NCBI GenBank assembly: GCA_021201335.1
Contig: JAJQFD010000019.1
Coordinates: forward strand, 51,642 to 115,641
Direction of reading: 5' to 3'
DNA length: 64,000 nucleotides
From: Bacteroides sp.
Lineage (GTDB): Bacteria; Bacteroidota; Bacteroidia; Bacteroidales; Bacteroidaceae
Positions 39,901 through 47,959 of this stretch are shown piece by piece (the first letter of the stretch is position 1; every line of letters starts with the position of its first letter). The notes under the pieces are model-generated. The model saw only the letters and a list, made by a program, of their open reading frames with translations. It had not been told where the DNA came from and did no database searches. The position numbers and the translations under genes are program-made.

Positions 39901-40198
39901 CCTGAACGCTCATGGAGTAAGTACGCAGCCTGTATACTGGCCGGATGAAAAACCGGAAGCGGAAGACAATGTAATGCGTATGATCGCTGACCATAAGTTC
40001 GACCTGATCGTGAATATTCCCAAGAACCATTCCAAACGCGAGTTAACCAATGGATATAAGATACGTCGTGGAGCGATTGACCATAATATTCCGTTAATAA
40101 CCAATGCTCGTTTGGCAAGCGCGTTTATTGAAGCGTTCTGTGAGATGAATCAGGAAGATATCCAGATTAAGAGCTGGCAGGAGTATAAGTATTCATAA
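36974..40198 (+). CDS. carB: Carbamoyl-phosphate synthase large subunit
   Basis: Large subunit of carbamoyl-phosphate synthase, making carbamoyl phosphate from bicarbonate, ATP and glutamine-derived ammonia for pyrimidine and arginine synthesis. About 1074 residues from the ATG at 36974, which is preferred over the in-frame TTG at 36938 because the latter falls at the end of the leader T tract. The two homologous ATP-grasp halves are clear: first half [20 protein letters not shown] with [12 protein letters not shown] and [20 protein letters not shown]; second half [20 protein letters not shown] with [13 protein letters not shown] and [16 protein letters not shown]. The C-terminal MGS-like allosteric domain ([43 protein letters not shown]) is complete. 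carA is not adjacent. Intact, and followed by a terminator. Confidence 0.97.
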   Translation: [1074 protein letters not shown]

Positions 40199-40225
40199 TG
40201 TAGAATAATATATTGTATGTAGATT

Positions 40226-40254
40226 GGGGAGACTAGAATGTCATCCCCTTTTTT
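40226..40254 (+). terminator. Terminator of carB
   Basis: The hairpin gggga(..)gac / gtc(.)atcccc is followed by six T, 28 bp after the carB stop. Confidence 0.78.
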
Positions 40255-40570
40255 AGTTTTGACACTTTGTCCAAAATGACACATTGATAATGGAAAGCTC
40301 TGTAAATCGAATATTTCGGTCCTTGGCTCATAGGAAGAGCGAATAATGCAAGGAAATGATATCCGATAATTTCAAATAGATGCGATTCTGTGAAAAATTA
40401 TGTTGTTTTTTTGGAAATGCAAATAGAATGGTATTCTATATGTCATGGTATTTGCGATTGTGTAGTGATTATGATTATTTTGAAATCTCTTTTCTAAGAG
40501 AGCAATTAGAGTGAAAATAGGATAAATAAACAGGCGATAACATGGAAATTTTTCAATTTCATTCCAGAAC

Positions 40571-40680
40571 CTATAAGTTCTCCGAAGAAAACTTATAGAT
40601 TCTCTTTCTTGAAACTATAGGTTCTCCACGGAAAAGTTATAAGTTCTCTTTGCAAATCCTATAAGTTTTGCTATTTTTTG
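40571..40680 (+). repeat. 22-bp-period repeat array 3 (five units)
   Basis: Units start at 40571, 40593, 40615, 40637 and 40659, exactly 22 bp apart. The first 12 bases are ctataagttctc, ttatagattctc, ctataggttctc, ttataagttctc and ctataagttttg. Units 1 and 3 continue with cc then gaaaa-type tails (cgaagaaaa, cacggaaaa), while units 2 and 4 continue with ttt(c/g) and aaa, giving a 44-bp super-period. This is the clearest of the three arrays. Confidence 0.75.
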
Positions 40681-40845
40681 ATTCAAATCGGGTCGTTTTT
40701 ACTCGATTTTTCGGTTTTCTGAACCTTTAAAAGAGAGAAAAGAAAATTTTTAGCCGGTTTTTGTGAAAGTGGCCTGTTAGGGATTTGTGGAAATACAATC
40801 TGTTTTGTTGTTGAAAACAGGAAGGTAATAGCAATTTGATAATTT

Positions 40846-42705
40846 CTATTCCAGTAAATCCTGTGTTTTTAAGAGATAGCTATAATTGCTACCTCTTAGA
40901 ATAATAAATTCACTATCTTCAGAAAAAATTAATTGATAAAAACTAACAGACATCAATTTAGTTATCTTTTGAGTCCATCGATCCATCATACTTATTCCAT
41001 TATAGTAAAGTAAATACTTATTCCACGGCTTCGCATTCTCCACAGGAACCATCTCATATCCTCGAAATGGATAGCTTTTTGTTTCATTTGTTTCAAAATT
41101 TATCCATCTGGTTTCTTCAGAGATAAGGGTAAAAGCAAACTCTGTTTTATGTGGATAATGCCCTATTCTGTAAAAATAGTCATCATCCGTATAAGTATAA
41201 ATTATATCTGCTTTTTGAGTATTCGTATTTATGGCGATAAGTTCGCGGCAATGGGTCGATTTGTATAAGGATAGATGCTGTCTGTTGTTGAATGCATTCA
41301 TTGTGGTAAACCGTAAATAGGAACCATTATCATCTATATTACCTTGCCATTCGTTTACATCTCCGGGGTTGTTAAGCAATCGGATGTCTGAAGTAAACGG
41401 TATAACTTTATTTCCTTCTCTTGAATCGATACTGAAAATCTGATTTGGTGAAAAGAATATTCCCCAACCGTTATATCCGAAGTCCATAGATTGGATTGTA
41501 CCTCCCATTTCGGACGGTTTCTTAATGGTATTGATGATATTCCCGTTCTTTGTATCCATTATTTTAATTTCGTCTCCATATAAATACAAATAATGATTGA
41601 ATGGGTTGTAACATGCCTTCCAGTATCCAAATAGGTCTATGGAACGGATTTGTGACAAATCGGATGTCTTATACTGGGAAAGAGTCGTAAGATTTGAATC
41701 TATAGTGAGCAACCAACAGTATTCATTATTGTCTGTAAAGAAAGCTCCATGAATGTTTTGTGATGAAAAATAAGGAGGTATTATTGTAATTTCACCATTT
41801 ATTACTTGTCCGTCATTGCTTTCGGCACGATAAGAGTATTGTATATCTTGATAAGGAATAACGTCAATATCAGGAATCCTCACTAAAGTACTGTCCTCTT
41901 CATAAATAAGATTACTTGTTTTGGTATTACTGATATAAGTAATTTTTGCCTTTCGGTTGAATTTAATAAATGCTGTTCCATTCAGTGGTGTAGGAGCATG
42001 GTCTTTTCCGGAATAATCAATGGCTGTCAGTACAGGTCCCGGATTTTGTTCCAGCCAGATTGTATCCTTGAGTGCTGTTTCAGTGCTCAGAATAATCAGG
42101 GCTCGACGAAGTTCATCATGAGGGTTCGCATCGTAGTTTATATAAACATCGAACCTGTTCTCTTGATAGGAATGAGAAGTAAAAACATTTACCCAATCTT
42201 CTTTGCAGACAGCATCACATGCTTCGGACGAGGTTTCAACTTGGAAGTGTAGATTCCCGGCTTGAAGACTCTTTCTTATGGTGTCTGGAGAATGAACTAT
42301 TAAATAAGAATCGGGTTCTTCAGGTTCTTCTGGCTCCTCCGGTTCTTCCGGCTCTTCTGGTTCTTCTGGTTCAAGTTTAAGAATAACATCACTCATTTTA
42401 ATTTTCTCTCCGGGAAGGCAATCATACGTTACTTGGCTGGAGATAAACCCTTCCTTCTCAAAAATAATTGTTCCATTTCCAGGAGCTTCAACGGTAAATT
42501 CATAAAGACCATTAGTCGTTGTGTATTGTGTTTCACCTGGCTTTTCCTGTAGATAAACAATCACATTTTCCAGTGGTTGTTGACGGATGTCTTTAATAAC
42601 TCCGTAGATTTCTGCTGACGGTGGAGTCACTTCTTCATTTTTACAGGCATAAAGCAAACCTATAAAACAAAGGAAAAAAAGTATATGCTGAATTGTGGTT
42701 TTCAT
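40846..42705 (-). CDS. BACON-type surface lipoprotein with proline-glutamate linker (paralogue C)
   Basis: Lipoprotein of 619 residues, role unknown, lipobox LLYAC (Cys21). It follows the same order as the proteins at 7606 and 43935: a carboxypeptidase-regulatory-like domain (about 32-110; EIYGVIKDIRQQPLENVIVYL), a BACON-like domain (about 135-225; ending DTIWLEQNPGPVL), then a long propeller-like region (about 290-619). It differs by an inserted EPEEPEEP linker (about residues 112-132), which probably spaces the anchor from the binding domains. Third and last gene of a minus-strand operon, it starts 18 bp after the beta-barrel gene. No catalytic residues could be assigned. A surface binding or sensing role is an inference from the domain types. 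Confidence 0.8.
   Translation of the reverse strand: MKTTIQHILFFLCFIGLLYACKNEEVTPPSAEIYGVIKDIRQQPLENVIVYLQEKPGETQYTTTNGLYEFTVEAPGNGTIIFEKEGFISSQVTYDCLPGEKIKMSDVILKLEPEEPEEPEEPEEPEEPEEPDSYLIVHSPDTIRKSLQAGNLHFQVETSSEACDAVCKEDWVNVFTSHSYQENRFDVYINYDANPHDELRRALIILSTETALKDTIWLEQNPGPVLTAIDYSGKDHAPTPLNGTAFIKFNRKAKITYISNTKTSNLIYEEDSTLVRIPDIDVIPYQDIQYSYRAESNDGQVINGEITIIPPYFSSQNIHGAFFTDNNEYCWLLTIDSNLTTLSQYKTSDLSQIRSIDLFGYWKACYNPFNHYLYLYGDEIKIMDTKNGNIINTIKKPSEMGGTIQSMDFGYNGWGIFFSPNQIFSIDSREGNKVIPFTSDIRLLNNPGDVNEWQGNIDDNGSYLRFTTMNAFNNRQHLSLYKSTHCRELIAINTNTQKADIIYTYTDDDYFYRIGHYPHKTEFAFTLISEETRWINFETNETKSYPFRGYEMVPVENAKPWNKYLLYYNGISMMDRWTQKITKLMSVSFYQLIFSEDSEFIILRGSNYSYLLKTQDLLE
42313..42372 (-). repeat. 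9-bp tandem repeat coding for Pro-Glu-Glu linker
   Basis: About 6.6 imperfect copies of a 9-base unit (minus strand gaa-gaa-cca and synonyms) encode (E-P-E)n. Third-position variation between units shows it is not a very recent slippage product, but the copy number can vary in steps of three codons without loss of frame. Confidence 0.85.
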
Positions 42706-42723
42706 ATAATAAGTAATCTGTAG

Positions 42724-43938
42724 TTAGAAGGTAAATCCTGCGGAAAGCCCGGCAGTTTTAAATTTATTCTCTTCATTCTTAGCTTGCTGATAGTAAGCGT
42801 AAACCGACAGTTGGTGTTTTCTGAGTGGTATATTTACACCGGCTTTGACATAATATCCAAACAGGAAATCAGAAGCTTCATTGGCAAAATCAGTCTTGTA
42901 TTCCTTCACAACATCCACTTCATACCGTTGTATAGAGGCTTCAACTTTCAGTCCTGCGAGATAACTCTGATAGTATCCAGCTTCTATATAAGGCTTTATG
43001 GAAGTTTTGAATGGATGAAGGCGTATACCAATCCGGTTGCCGATAGCAATGGCATCTACTTTCAGTTTAAAATAAGCATTAGTGGTAGGTAGCCTGTCTT
43101 TTTCTCCTGTTAGCTTACTTACATCCAGCGATACGTTCGCACCAATAATACGTGACCATCGTGGAATTGTTAATCCCAACTCAAATCCCACGGAAGGAGA
43201 AACTGACTTCATTTCATCTACATTCCATAAGAAAGCTTTTCCATCCAGTGAATAAGTTTGATGCTTTACTCCGGCTGTCAAAGTATAGGATAAGGTGATA
43301 AATCTTTTATCTTTCCGGCTTTCGAATTCAATACATTCCTGTCCGGTCTCGCATACTTCATTATGATAATCTTTTGTGAGTTCTGCCAATGAAAATTTTC
43401 CAACATGGATATTTCGTACTTTTTTTCGTACTTGTTCACTCTTACTAAAGATATAATTAAGCATTCCCACATATCGATTGTCTTTTTTATATCCTTTTCT
43501 TCCATCCTCTGTTATTATTTCTTTCTGTTCCTGTTGGGATATCTCAATCATTTGCCCATCTTCCATCTCAAAGAAATAATAAGGCTTTTCTCCCATGTAA
43601 TAATAAAGACTGATAATCCCCTGAATGATGTATTCAAGAAAAAGAGTTTGCTCTTTATCCTCTATTGACAGGGTACGGGTGACGTAAAATTTACCATCAT
43701 CGGTAAACCGGTATGCATAGATATCACCCGGCTGATAGTTGGTAAGGGCATTGGTAACCGGATCTTTAAAAGTGCACTGATGAGCGTTTCTCATATCTGT
43801 CCGGAAGTCAATAAAACCATGAATCGTGTCGTTGCTGTTTGTAATGACATATCCTGGACGCAGGTTAATTTGAGCCTGTAAGCTGATGGATATAATGAAG
43901 CTGAAGACAGCTAAAGAAATGAGTCTATTGTATTTCAT
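42724..43938 (-). CDS. Outer membrane beta-barrel protein of unknown function
   Basis: 404-residue exported protein (signal peptide ending SISLQAQ). The N-terminal half (about 25-200) starts with a strand pattern often seen in Bacteroidetes barrels, RPGYVITNSNDTIHGFIDF. The C-terminal half (about 215-404) consists of alternating amphipathic strands (ITLSYTLTAGVKHQTYS, IGANVSLDV, IKPYIEAGYYQSYLAGLKVEA, FLFGYYVKAGVNIPLRKHQLSVYAYYQQ) and ends in Phe (AGLSAGFTF), the usual outer-membrane insertion signal. Its start overlaps the stop of the 43935 gene by 4 bp (ATGA), and the next lipoprotein follows after 18 bp. It is therefore translationally coupled between two BACON lipoproteins, and a barrel-plus-lipoproteins surface complex is plausible. 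Confidence 0.78.
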   Translation of the reverse strand: MKYNRLISLAVFSFIISISLQAQINLRPGYVITNSNDTIHGFIDFRTDMRNAHQCTFKDPVTNALTNYQPGDIYAYRFTDDGKFYVTRTLSIEDKEQTLFLEYIIQGIISLYYYMGEKPYYFFEMEDGQMIEISQQEQKEIITEDGRKGYKKDNRYVGMLNYIFSKSEQVRKKVRNIHVGKFSLAELTKDYHNEVCETGQECIEFESRKDKRFITLSYTLTAGVKHQTYSLDGKAFLWNVDEMKSVSPSVGFELGLTIPRWSRIIGANVSLDVSKLTGEKDRLPTTNAYFKLKVDAIAIGNRIGIRLHPFKTSIKPYIEAGYYQSYLAGLKVEASIQRYEVDVVKEYKTDFANEASDFLFGYYVKAGVNIPLRKHQLSVYAYYQQAKNEENKFKTAGLSAGFTF

Positions 43939-45740
43939 GGCTGTATAGTTGCTGATATAAGTAAATCTGTTTCGAATACATAATAATCGCCTGTACTGCT
44001 TATGTAAATAATCTGATACGTGCCGCTGTAAGATTCGGAGGCTATTTTCAAATACACATTCTCTTCCCCTAACTGATATAGTTGCTTGGTAGTTGTGTCA
44101 GCGATGTATAAATTATATTCTGTACTTAGAATAAGATAAGGAACTGTCCCTTCTTTTTCAATCAGATTTATTCTTGAAAATTTAGTCGAGGTAGGTATGG
44201 TAATCTGGCTCTGGTTTTCTGTATTTATTAGTAATAGCCGATCTCCCCATGAAAAAACAAGATAGGGGGATTGCAAACCTCTGGATACAGACCAATAATT
44301 GCCTGGTAATTCAATTTTGTTTATTTGCCGGGTGGAGGCATCAATCCGGTATATTGTTTTTTCATTACTGGAGTCGTAATGGTGATATAAATAGAAGCTG
44401 TTTCCACCACCGGCAGATATAATACTATTAGGAAGGTTACTCCACATATTAGGTTCCTCGATGCCCTCTGTGTTTAATTGAATGGGCTGAAGTGTCGGCT
44501 GGTTAGTATCCATCAGGAATAGGGCAGAACCGCAATGCAACAGTGCTATTCCGTTGTTCAGAACAGAAACACCAGACAGACTGTACTCTTCATTGAGTTC
44601 AATCCTTTTTTCACTAAGTAGTTTACCTGTATGGTTTTGATAAGTATCGGCAAAGAATTCCCCATTGTATTTTTTCCGAAAGCAGATGATCTTATCCGCG
44701 GTAAATGCAATATGCGAATAAGTATGTTTATCGGGTAATACACTCAGTTTCCGGTCATCTTCCACCTGATGCAATGAATATTCTTCTCCTTTTTTCCAGT
44801 AAACTTCATCACCGGGCAGATATAACATATCATACCAGTAATTAGTTCTATATTTTTTTAAATAACTATGAATTTGGAAATCTGTTGTAATAGTAAGTCC
44901 GTCAGTTGATTTTACGGTGAGGGTATAAACAACCGTTTTATGGATGGGTTGTTTAAACCCGCATAGTTTTACCGTCAATCCATTATTAAGTAGTTCGTGT
45001 TCGATCTGAATAGGATTCTTATCATCTTTCTTACAAACATTGATCACTTCCACAGCCCTGTTAAAGTGAAGCAGAATACCTTCTCTGTTTACTGTGGGAA
45101 GATATCCCGGATTATCCGTACCTTCAGAACCTAAGACCGGTCCGGGCTGTTGAGTAACTGTAATCCGTTTTTCAATTCCATAATCCCCAATGATAATGAT
45201 TTCTGCTTCACGCAGAACAGGGTCGTTATTCTGGGTAAAAGAGAGCCTTACTTTATCACTTCCGAATGACTGTTTAGGAGTTATTGTCAACCAAGATGCC
45301 TCGCACTCTACCATAAAACCTGCATTTGTGGAAACATCAAAATGTGCTGTCTTATCTATATTCTGCAGGCTTATATACTCAATAGAGCAAGACAGAAAGT
45401 ATTCATCAAGAAAACGACGCAGTATTAAATCTATAGTGATAGGTTCGGTATTGTTAAGTGTAAGCCTTCTTTTTACACTGTAATATTCTCCGTAACTGTA
45501 ATTTAGAATCACCAGTCCATAAGGAATATCATTTAATTGGTACTTACCTGATTGGTCTGTTAGAACACTTCGGGTTCCGTCTACTGTAACCAGTTCGATC
45601 GTTACCCCCTGTAATGTTTCTCCTGCGGTGTTTTTTATGGTTCCTTCTATAGTACAATGATTTAAAATCGAATCATCCAACGAACAATTGGAAAGGACAA
45701 GGAGTACCAGAAATAAGATTAGTCTAGTTATGCGTCTCAT
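43935..45740 (-). CDS. BACON-type surface lipoprotein with carboxypeptidase-like regulatory and propeller-like regions (paralogue B)
   Basis: First gene of the three-gene minus-strand operon: 601 residues, lipobox LSNC (Cys19). Plan: a carboxypeptidase-regulatory-like domain (about 30-105; IEGTIKNTAGETLQGVTIELV, TDQSGKYQLNDIPYG); a BACON-like domain (about 115-200; CEASWLTITPKQSFG, closing RITVTQQPGPVLG); and a propeller-like remainder (about 300-600) with repeated strand pairs such as TIYRIDASTRQINKIEL and LLLINTENQSQITIP. The 'QxPGPVL' junction after BACON is shared by all three paralogues (KQNAGPPLKL, EQNPGPVLTA, QQPGPVLGSE). A TATCTTTG promoter element lies 21 bp upstream of the start, exactly as for paralogue A. 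The function is unknown. Confidence 0.8.
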   Translation of the reverse strand: MRRITRLILFLVLLVLSNCSLDDSILNHCTIEGTIKNTAGETLQGVTIELVTVDGTRSVLTDQSGKYQLNDIPYGLVILNYSYGEYYSVKRRLTLNNTEPITIDLILRRFLDEYFLSCSIEYISLQNIDKTAHFDVSTNAGFMVECEASWLTITPKQSFGSDKVRLSFTQNNDPVLREAEIIIIGDYGIEKRITVTQQPGPVLGSEGTDNPGYLPTVNREGILLHFNRAVEVINVCKKDDKNPIQIEHELLNNGLTVKLCGFKQPIHKTVVYTLTVKSTDGLTITTDFQIHSYLKKYRTNYWYDMLYLPGDEVYWKKGEEYSLHQVEDDRKLSVLPDKHTYSHIAFTADKIICFRKKYNGEFFADTYQNHTGKLLSEKRIELNEEYSLSGVSVLNNGIALLHCGSALFLMDTNQPTLQPIQLNTEGIEEPNMWSNLPNSIISAGGGNSFYLYHHYDSSNEKTIYRIDASTRQINKIELPGNYWSVSRGLQSPYLVFSWGDRLLLINTENQSQITIPTSTKFSRINLIEKEGTVPYLILSTEYNLYIADTTTKQLYQLGEENVYLKIASESYSGTYQIIYISSTGDYYVFETDLLISATIQP

Positions 45741-45760
45741 TGTATTGATCTAGTTTTTGT

Positions 45761-45768
45761 CAAAGATA
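45761..45768 (-). promoter_or_regulatory. -7 promoter element of the BACON operon
   Basis: Plus-strand caaagata reads TATCTTTG on the minus strand, 21 bp from the start at 45740, the same placement as for paralogue A. A TTG -33 element at the expected distance is not evident. Confidence 0.5.
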
Positions 45769-45831
45769 TAATTTTGTGGTAAAAAAGAAAAAAGATTAAA
45801 TAAAAAAACAAGTTAACTATACAAATTATGC

Positions 45832-45839
45832 TATTTTTG
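45832..45839 (+). promoter_or_regulatory. -7 promoter element of yaaA
   Basis: TATTTTTG matches TAnnTTTG and lies 30 bp upstream of the yaaA start. The -33 element is unclear. Confidence 0.42.
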
Positions 45840-45869
45840 TTAGTTGTCATTTAGAAACATTAATAGAAT

Positions 45870-46640
45870 ATGTTTGTATTGCTTTCCTGTGCCAAGACTA
45901 TGAATTTCAATTCTAAATTGAAATTTCCCTTTGTTTCCATTTCTCACTTTCAACAAGAAGCTACGGAGATAGCTTTACATCTGTCTCAGTTTTCTGTAGA
46001 TGAATTGGAAAAACAATTGAAAGTAAACTCTAATATAGCACTGGAGAATTACAAACGTTTTCAGGAATTCCAAGCTGAAACCACCTCTGAACTTCCAGCC
46101 ATGTTTGCTTATACCGGTATGGTATTTAAGCGATTAAATCCTCAGGATTTTACGGAACAGGATATTCGATGTGCACAGGATCGTTTGCGGTTGACCTCTT
46201 TTGTGTATGGTTTGTTACGTCCAATGGATCTGATTCGTCCGTATCGGTTGGAGGGAGATGTACGCTTGCCGGAGTTAGGAGATAAAACCATGTTTGCTTA
46301 CTGGCGTCCTTTGCTGACGGATTTATTTATCAGTGAGATTAAGCAGGCGGGAGGAATTTTGTGTAATTTGGCTAGCGAAGAAATGAAACGTCTGTTTGAC
46401 TGGAAGCGTGTAGAGAAAGAAGTTAAAGTAATTACTCCTGAATTTAAGGTTAATAAAAATGGCAAGCCCAAATCTATTGTTATTTATGCAAAGATGTGTA
46501 GGGGAGAGATGGCCCGTTTAATTCTTAAGAATAGGATTGAGGATCCGGAAGAATTGAAAGCCTTTTCCTGGGAAGGGTTTGAATATGATGAGGAATTATC
46601 GACTTTCGGTTCACTGGTTTTTGTAAATGGAATAATGTGA
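45870..46640 (+). CDS. yaaA: Peroxide stress protein YaaA (DUF328)
   Basis: Cytosolic protein of 256 residues, the normal family length. Characteristic text includes the start MFVLLSCAKTM, the central YTGMVFKRLNP, SFVYGLLRPMDLIRPYRLEGDVRLP, LCNLASEEMKR and the C-terminal YAKMCRGEMARLILKNRI and ...GSLVFV. In E. coli the family limits damage from hydrogen peroxide by lowering free intracellular iron. It stands alone between divergent and convergent operons, with its own promoter-like element and a shared downstream hairpin. Intact, and clearly a core gene. Confidence 0.93.
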   Translation: MFVLLSCAKTMNFNSKLKFPFVSISHFQQEATEIALHLSQFSVDELEKQLKVNSNIALENYKRFQEFQAETTSELPAMFAYTGMVFKRLNPQDFTEQDIRCAQDRLRLTSFVYGLLRPMDLIRPYRLEGDVRLPELGDKTMFAYWRPLLTDLFISEIKQAGGILCNLASEEMKRLFDWKRVEKEVKVITPEFKVNKNGKPKSIVIYAKMCRGEMARLILKNRIEDPEELKAFSWEGFEYDEELSTFGSLVFVNGIM

Positions 46641-46645
46641 CTTTG

Positions 46646-46682
46646 TTACCCATGATTTGTATAGATTCCAAATCATGGGTAA
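46646..46682. terminator. Hairpin between yaaA and the convergent SusCD operon
   Basis: A perfect 14-bp stem (ttacccatgatttg / caaatcatgggtaa) with a 9-base loop lies between convergent stop codons. The T tract on the plus strand is short (attttcc), so efficiency is uncertain. Confidence 0.72.
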
Positions 46683-46699
46683 ATTTTCCAAAGCAAGTG

Positions 46700-47929
46700 T
46701 TATTTTAAATAAACAACTTCAAACATAGGTTTCCTTTCAATTTCGGTAGGTGTAGGAGTATAAATTTTAATGGGAAACCCTTCTTTATCATATTCATATT
46801 CATAGGTCGTAACAGGATCATCACCGATTGTTCCTGGCCCTTTAGGATATGTAAGCTCTACTACATTATTTTGAAGCCCAAAGCTATAAGTAAGAATATC
46901 ATTCTCAGGTAAAAGCCAGTACCAGTTATTTAACGCAGATTTAGGGAAGAAGGTAGGTTGATTATCAAATTTTGTAAATTTGGTGAAATTAGCACTGCCG
47001 GCATTTCCGTTAGAATATTCAGTACTATTACTTTCTATTAAATTTCCATTAGAATCATACAAATAATTATATTCCATTCTTTTATTTATAGATCCCCAAA
47101 TAGGGTTATGATTTTCGTCTTCTCCTATGTATTGATCTTCGAGAACCCATTCCCTAAATCCGGAAGCAAGATTTCCATTCTCATTAAAAGTAAAAGTATA
47201 TATGTACTCAGTAGTAGTATCATCAAATGGCCATCCGGAGAATTCTAAAACAGTCATAATCATTTTCCTCTCATTCTGATTATAATCGTATGTTGTTTTA
47301 TTCAGAACACGCATTTGTTGCTCCCAAGTCATAAAATTTAATGCCAACTCTTTCTTTGTGGTACGAAAGAGTAAATTGTCTTTGTATTCAAATTCTATTC
47401 CTTTATAGTTAGAGGTACCATCAGAATTTAAGCTTTTGTAAACGACAGAATCTAATTTCCCTTCATTGTAATAAAATTGATGATATGAACTTGAGAAACT
47501 TCCGGTTTGATCATTGATGGTAATTCCACCAATCATTCTATCTACGAATTTCTGTTTAAGGAAAAAAAGGTTTCCTAATGAATAAATAATCTCTCCTTGT
47601 ATTTGGTAAAGTTCATATTCAGCATTACCATTGGTTATGGGTGCTTGAAGTGTAACAGAGGATCCTGATTGTTCAATTACTTTTAATGGAGTACCTTGAT
47701 CAGGGTCTAATTTACTTTCAACCGGTAAAATAAAGAATGCCGATTGTTCGGAGAAGTTTCCACCGGTAATGGAGATTTTATCTCCCCATGTAGCTGGTTT
47801 CTCAGGCGTGCCGAGATCACTTATGGTTACCTCCTGAGGAACATAAGGGCCTATCGGTTGGTCATCATCGCTACAGGAAAACAAACTGACAGTAAATAGA
47901 TATATAGCAAGATATAAAAACTTTTTCAT
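46700..47929 (-). CDS. IPT/TIG-domain lipoprotein with YD-repeat-like strands (last gene of protease operon)
   Basis: 409-residue lipoprotein, lipobox SLFSC (Cys19). Residues about 33-125 look like an IPT/TIG immunoglobulin-like domain (TISDLGTPEKPATWGDKISITGGNFSE, SGSSVTLQAPITNGNAEY), common in SusE/F-like accessory proteins. The remaining part (about 150-409) consists of strand pairs with 'Y.YDSNGNLIES', 'YNEGKLDSVVYKS' and 'YEYEYDKEGFPIKIY', similar to DUF4595/YD-type repeats. No catalytic motif is present. Eighth and last gene of the minus-strand SusCD-protease operon, starting 30 bp after the BACON lipoprotein. Probably a surface-exposed binding protein; ligand unknown. Confidence 0.75.
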   Translation of the reverse strand: MKKFLYLAIYLFTVSLFSCSDDDQPIGPYVPQEVTISDLGTPEKPATWGDKISITGGNFSEQSAFFILPVESKLDPDQGTPLKVIEQSGSSVTLQAPITNGNAEYELYQIQGEIIYSLGNLFFLKQKFVDRMIGGITINDQTGSFSSSYHQFYYNEGKLDSVVYKSLNSDGTSNYKGIEFEYKDNLLFRTTKKELALNFMTWEQQMRVLNKTTYDYNQNERKMIMTVLEFSGWPFDDTTTEYIYTFTFNENGNLASGFREWVLEDQYIGEDENHNPIWGSINKRMEYNYLYDSNGNLIESNSTEYSNGNAGSANFTKFTKFDNQPTFFPKSALNNWYWLLPENDILTYSFGLQNNVVELTYPKGPGTIGDDPVTTYEYEYDKEGFPIKIYTPTPTEIERKPMFEVVYLK

Positions 47930-47959
47930 GTAATTTTTGTTTTGGATTTAGAAAAACAA

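Larger units (their letters stand above)
40199..40845. other. Non-coding region between carB and the BACON operon end
   Basis: The 647-bp gap between convergent genes holds the carB terminator and the 22-bp-period array 3 (40571-40680). It also holds the word gatgcgattctgtga at 40379-40393, nearly identical to 17218-17233 in the gap with array 2. No open frame of interest is present. The right end (40700-40845) is AT-rich with no clear terminator for the minus-strand operon. Confidence 0.55.

Noticed and set aside
40571..40680. CRISPR array
   Set aside because: The period is 22 bp with about 12 conserved and 10 variable bases. CRISPR repeats and spacers are each well over 20 bp, and no cas gene is present.
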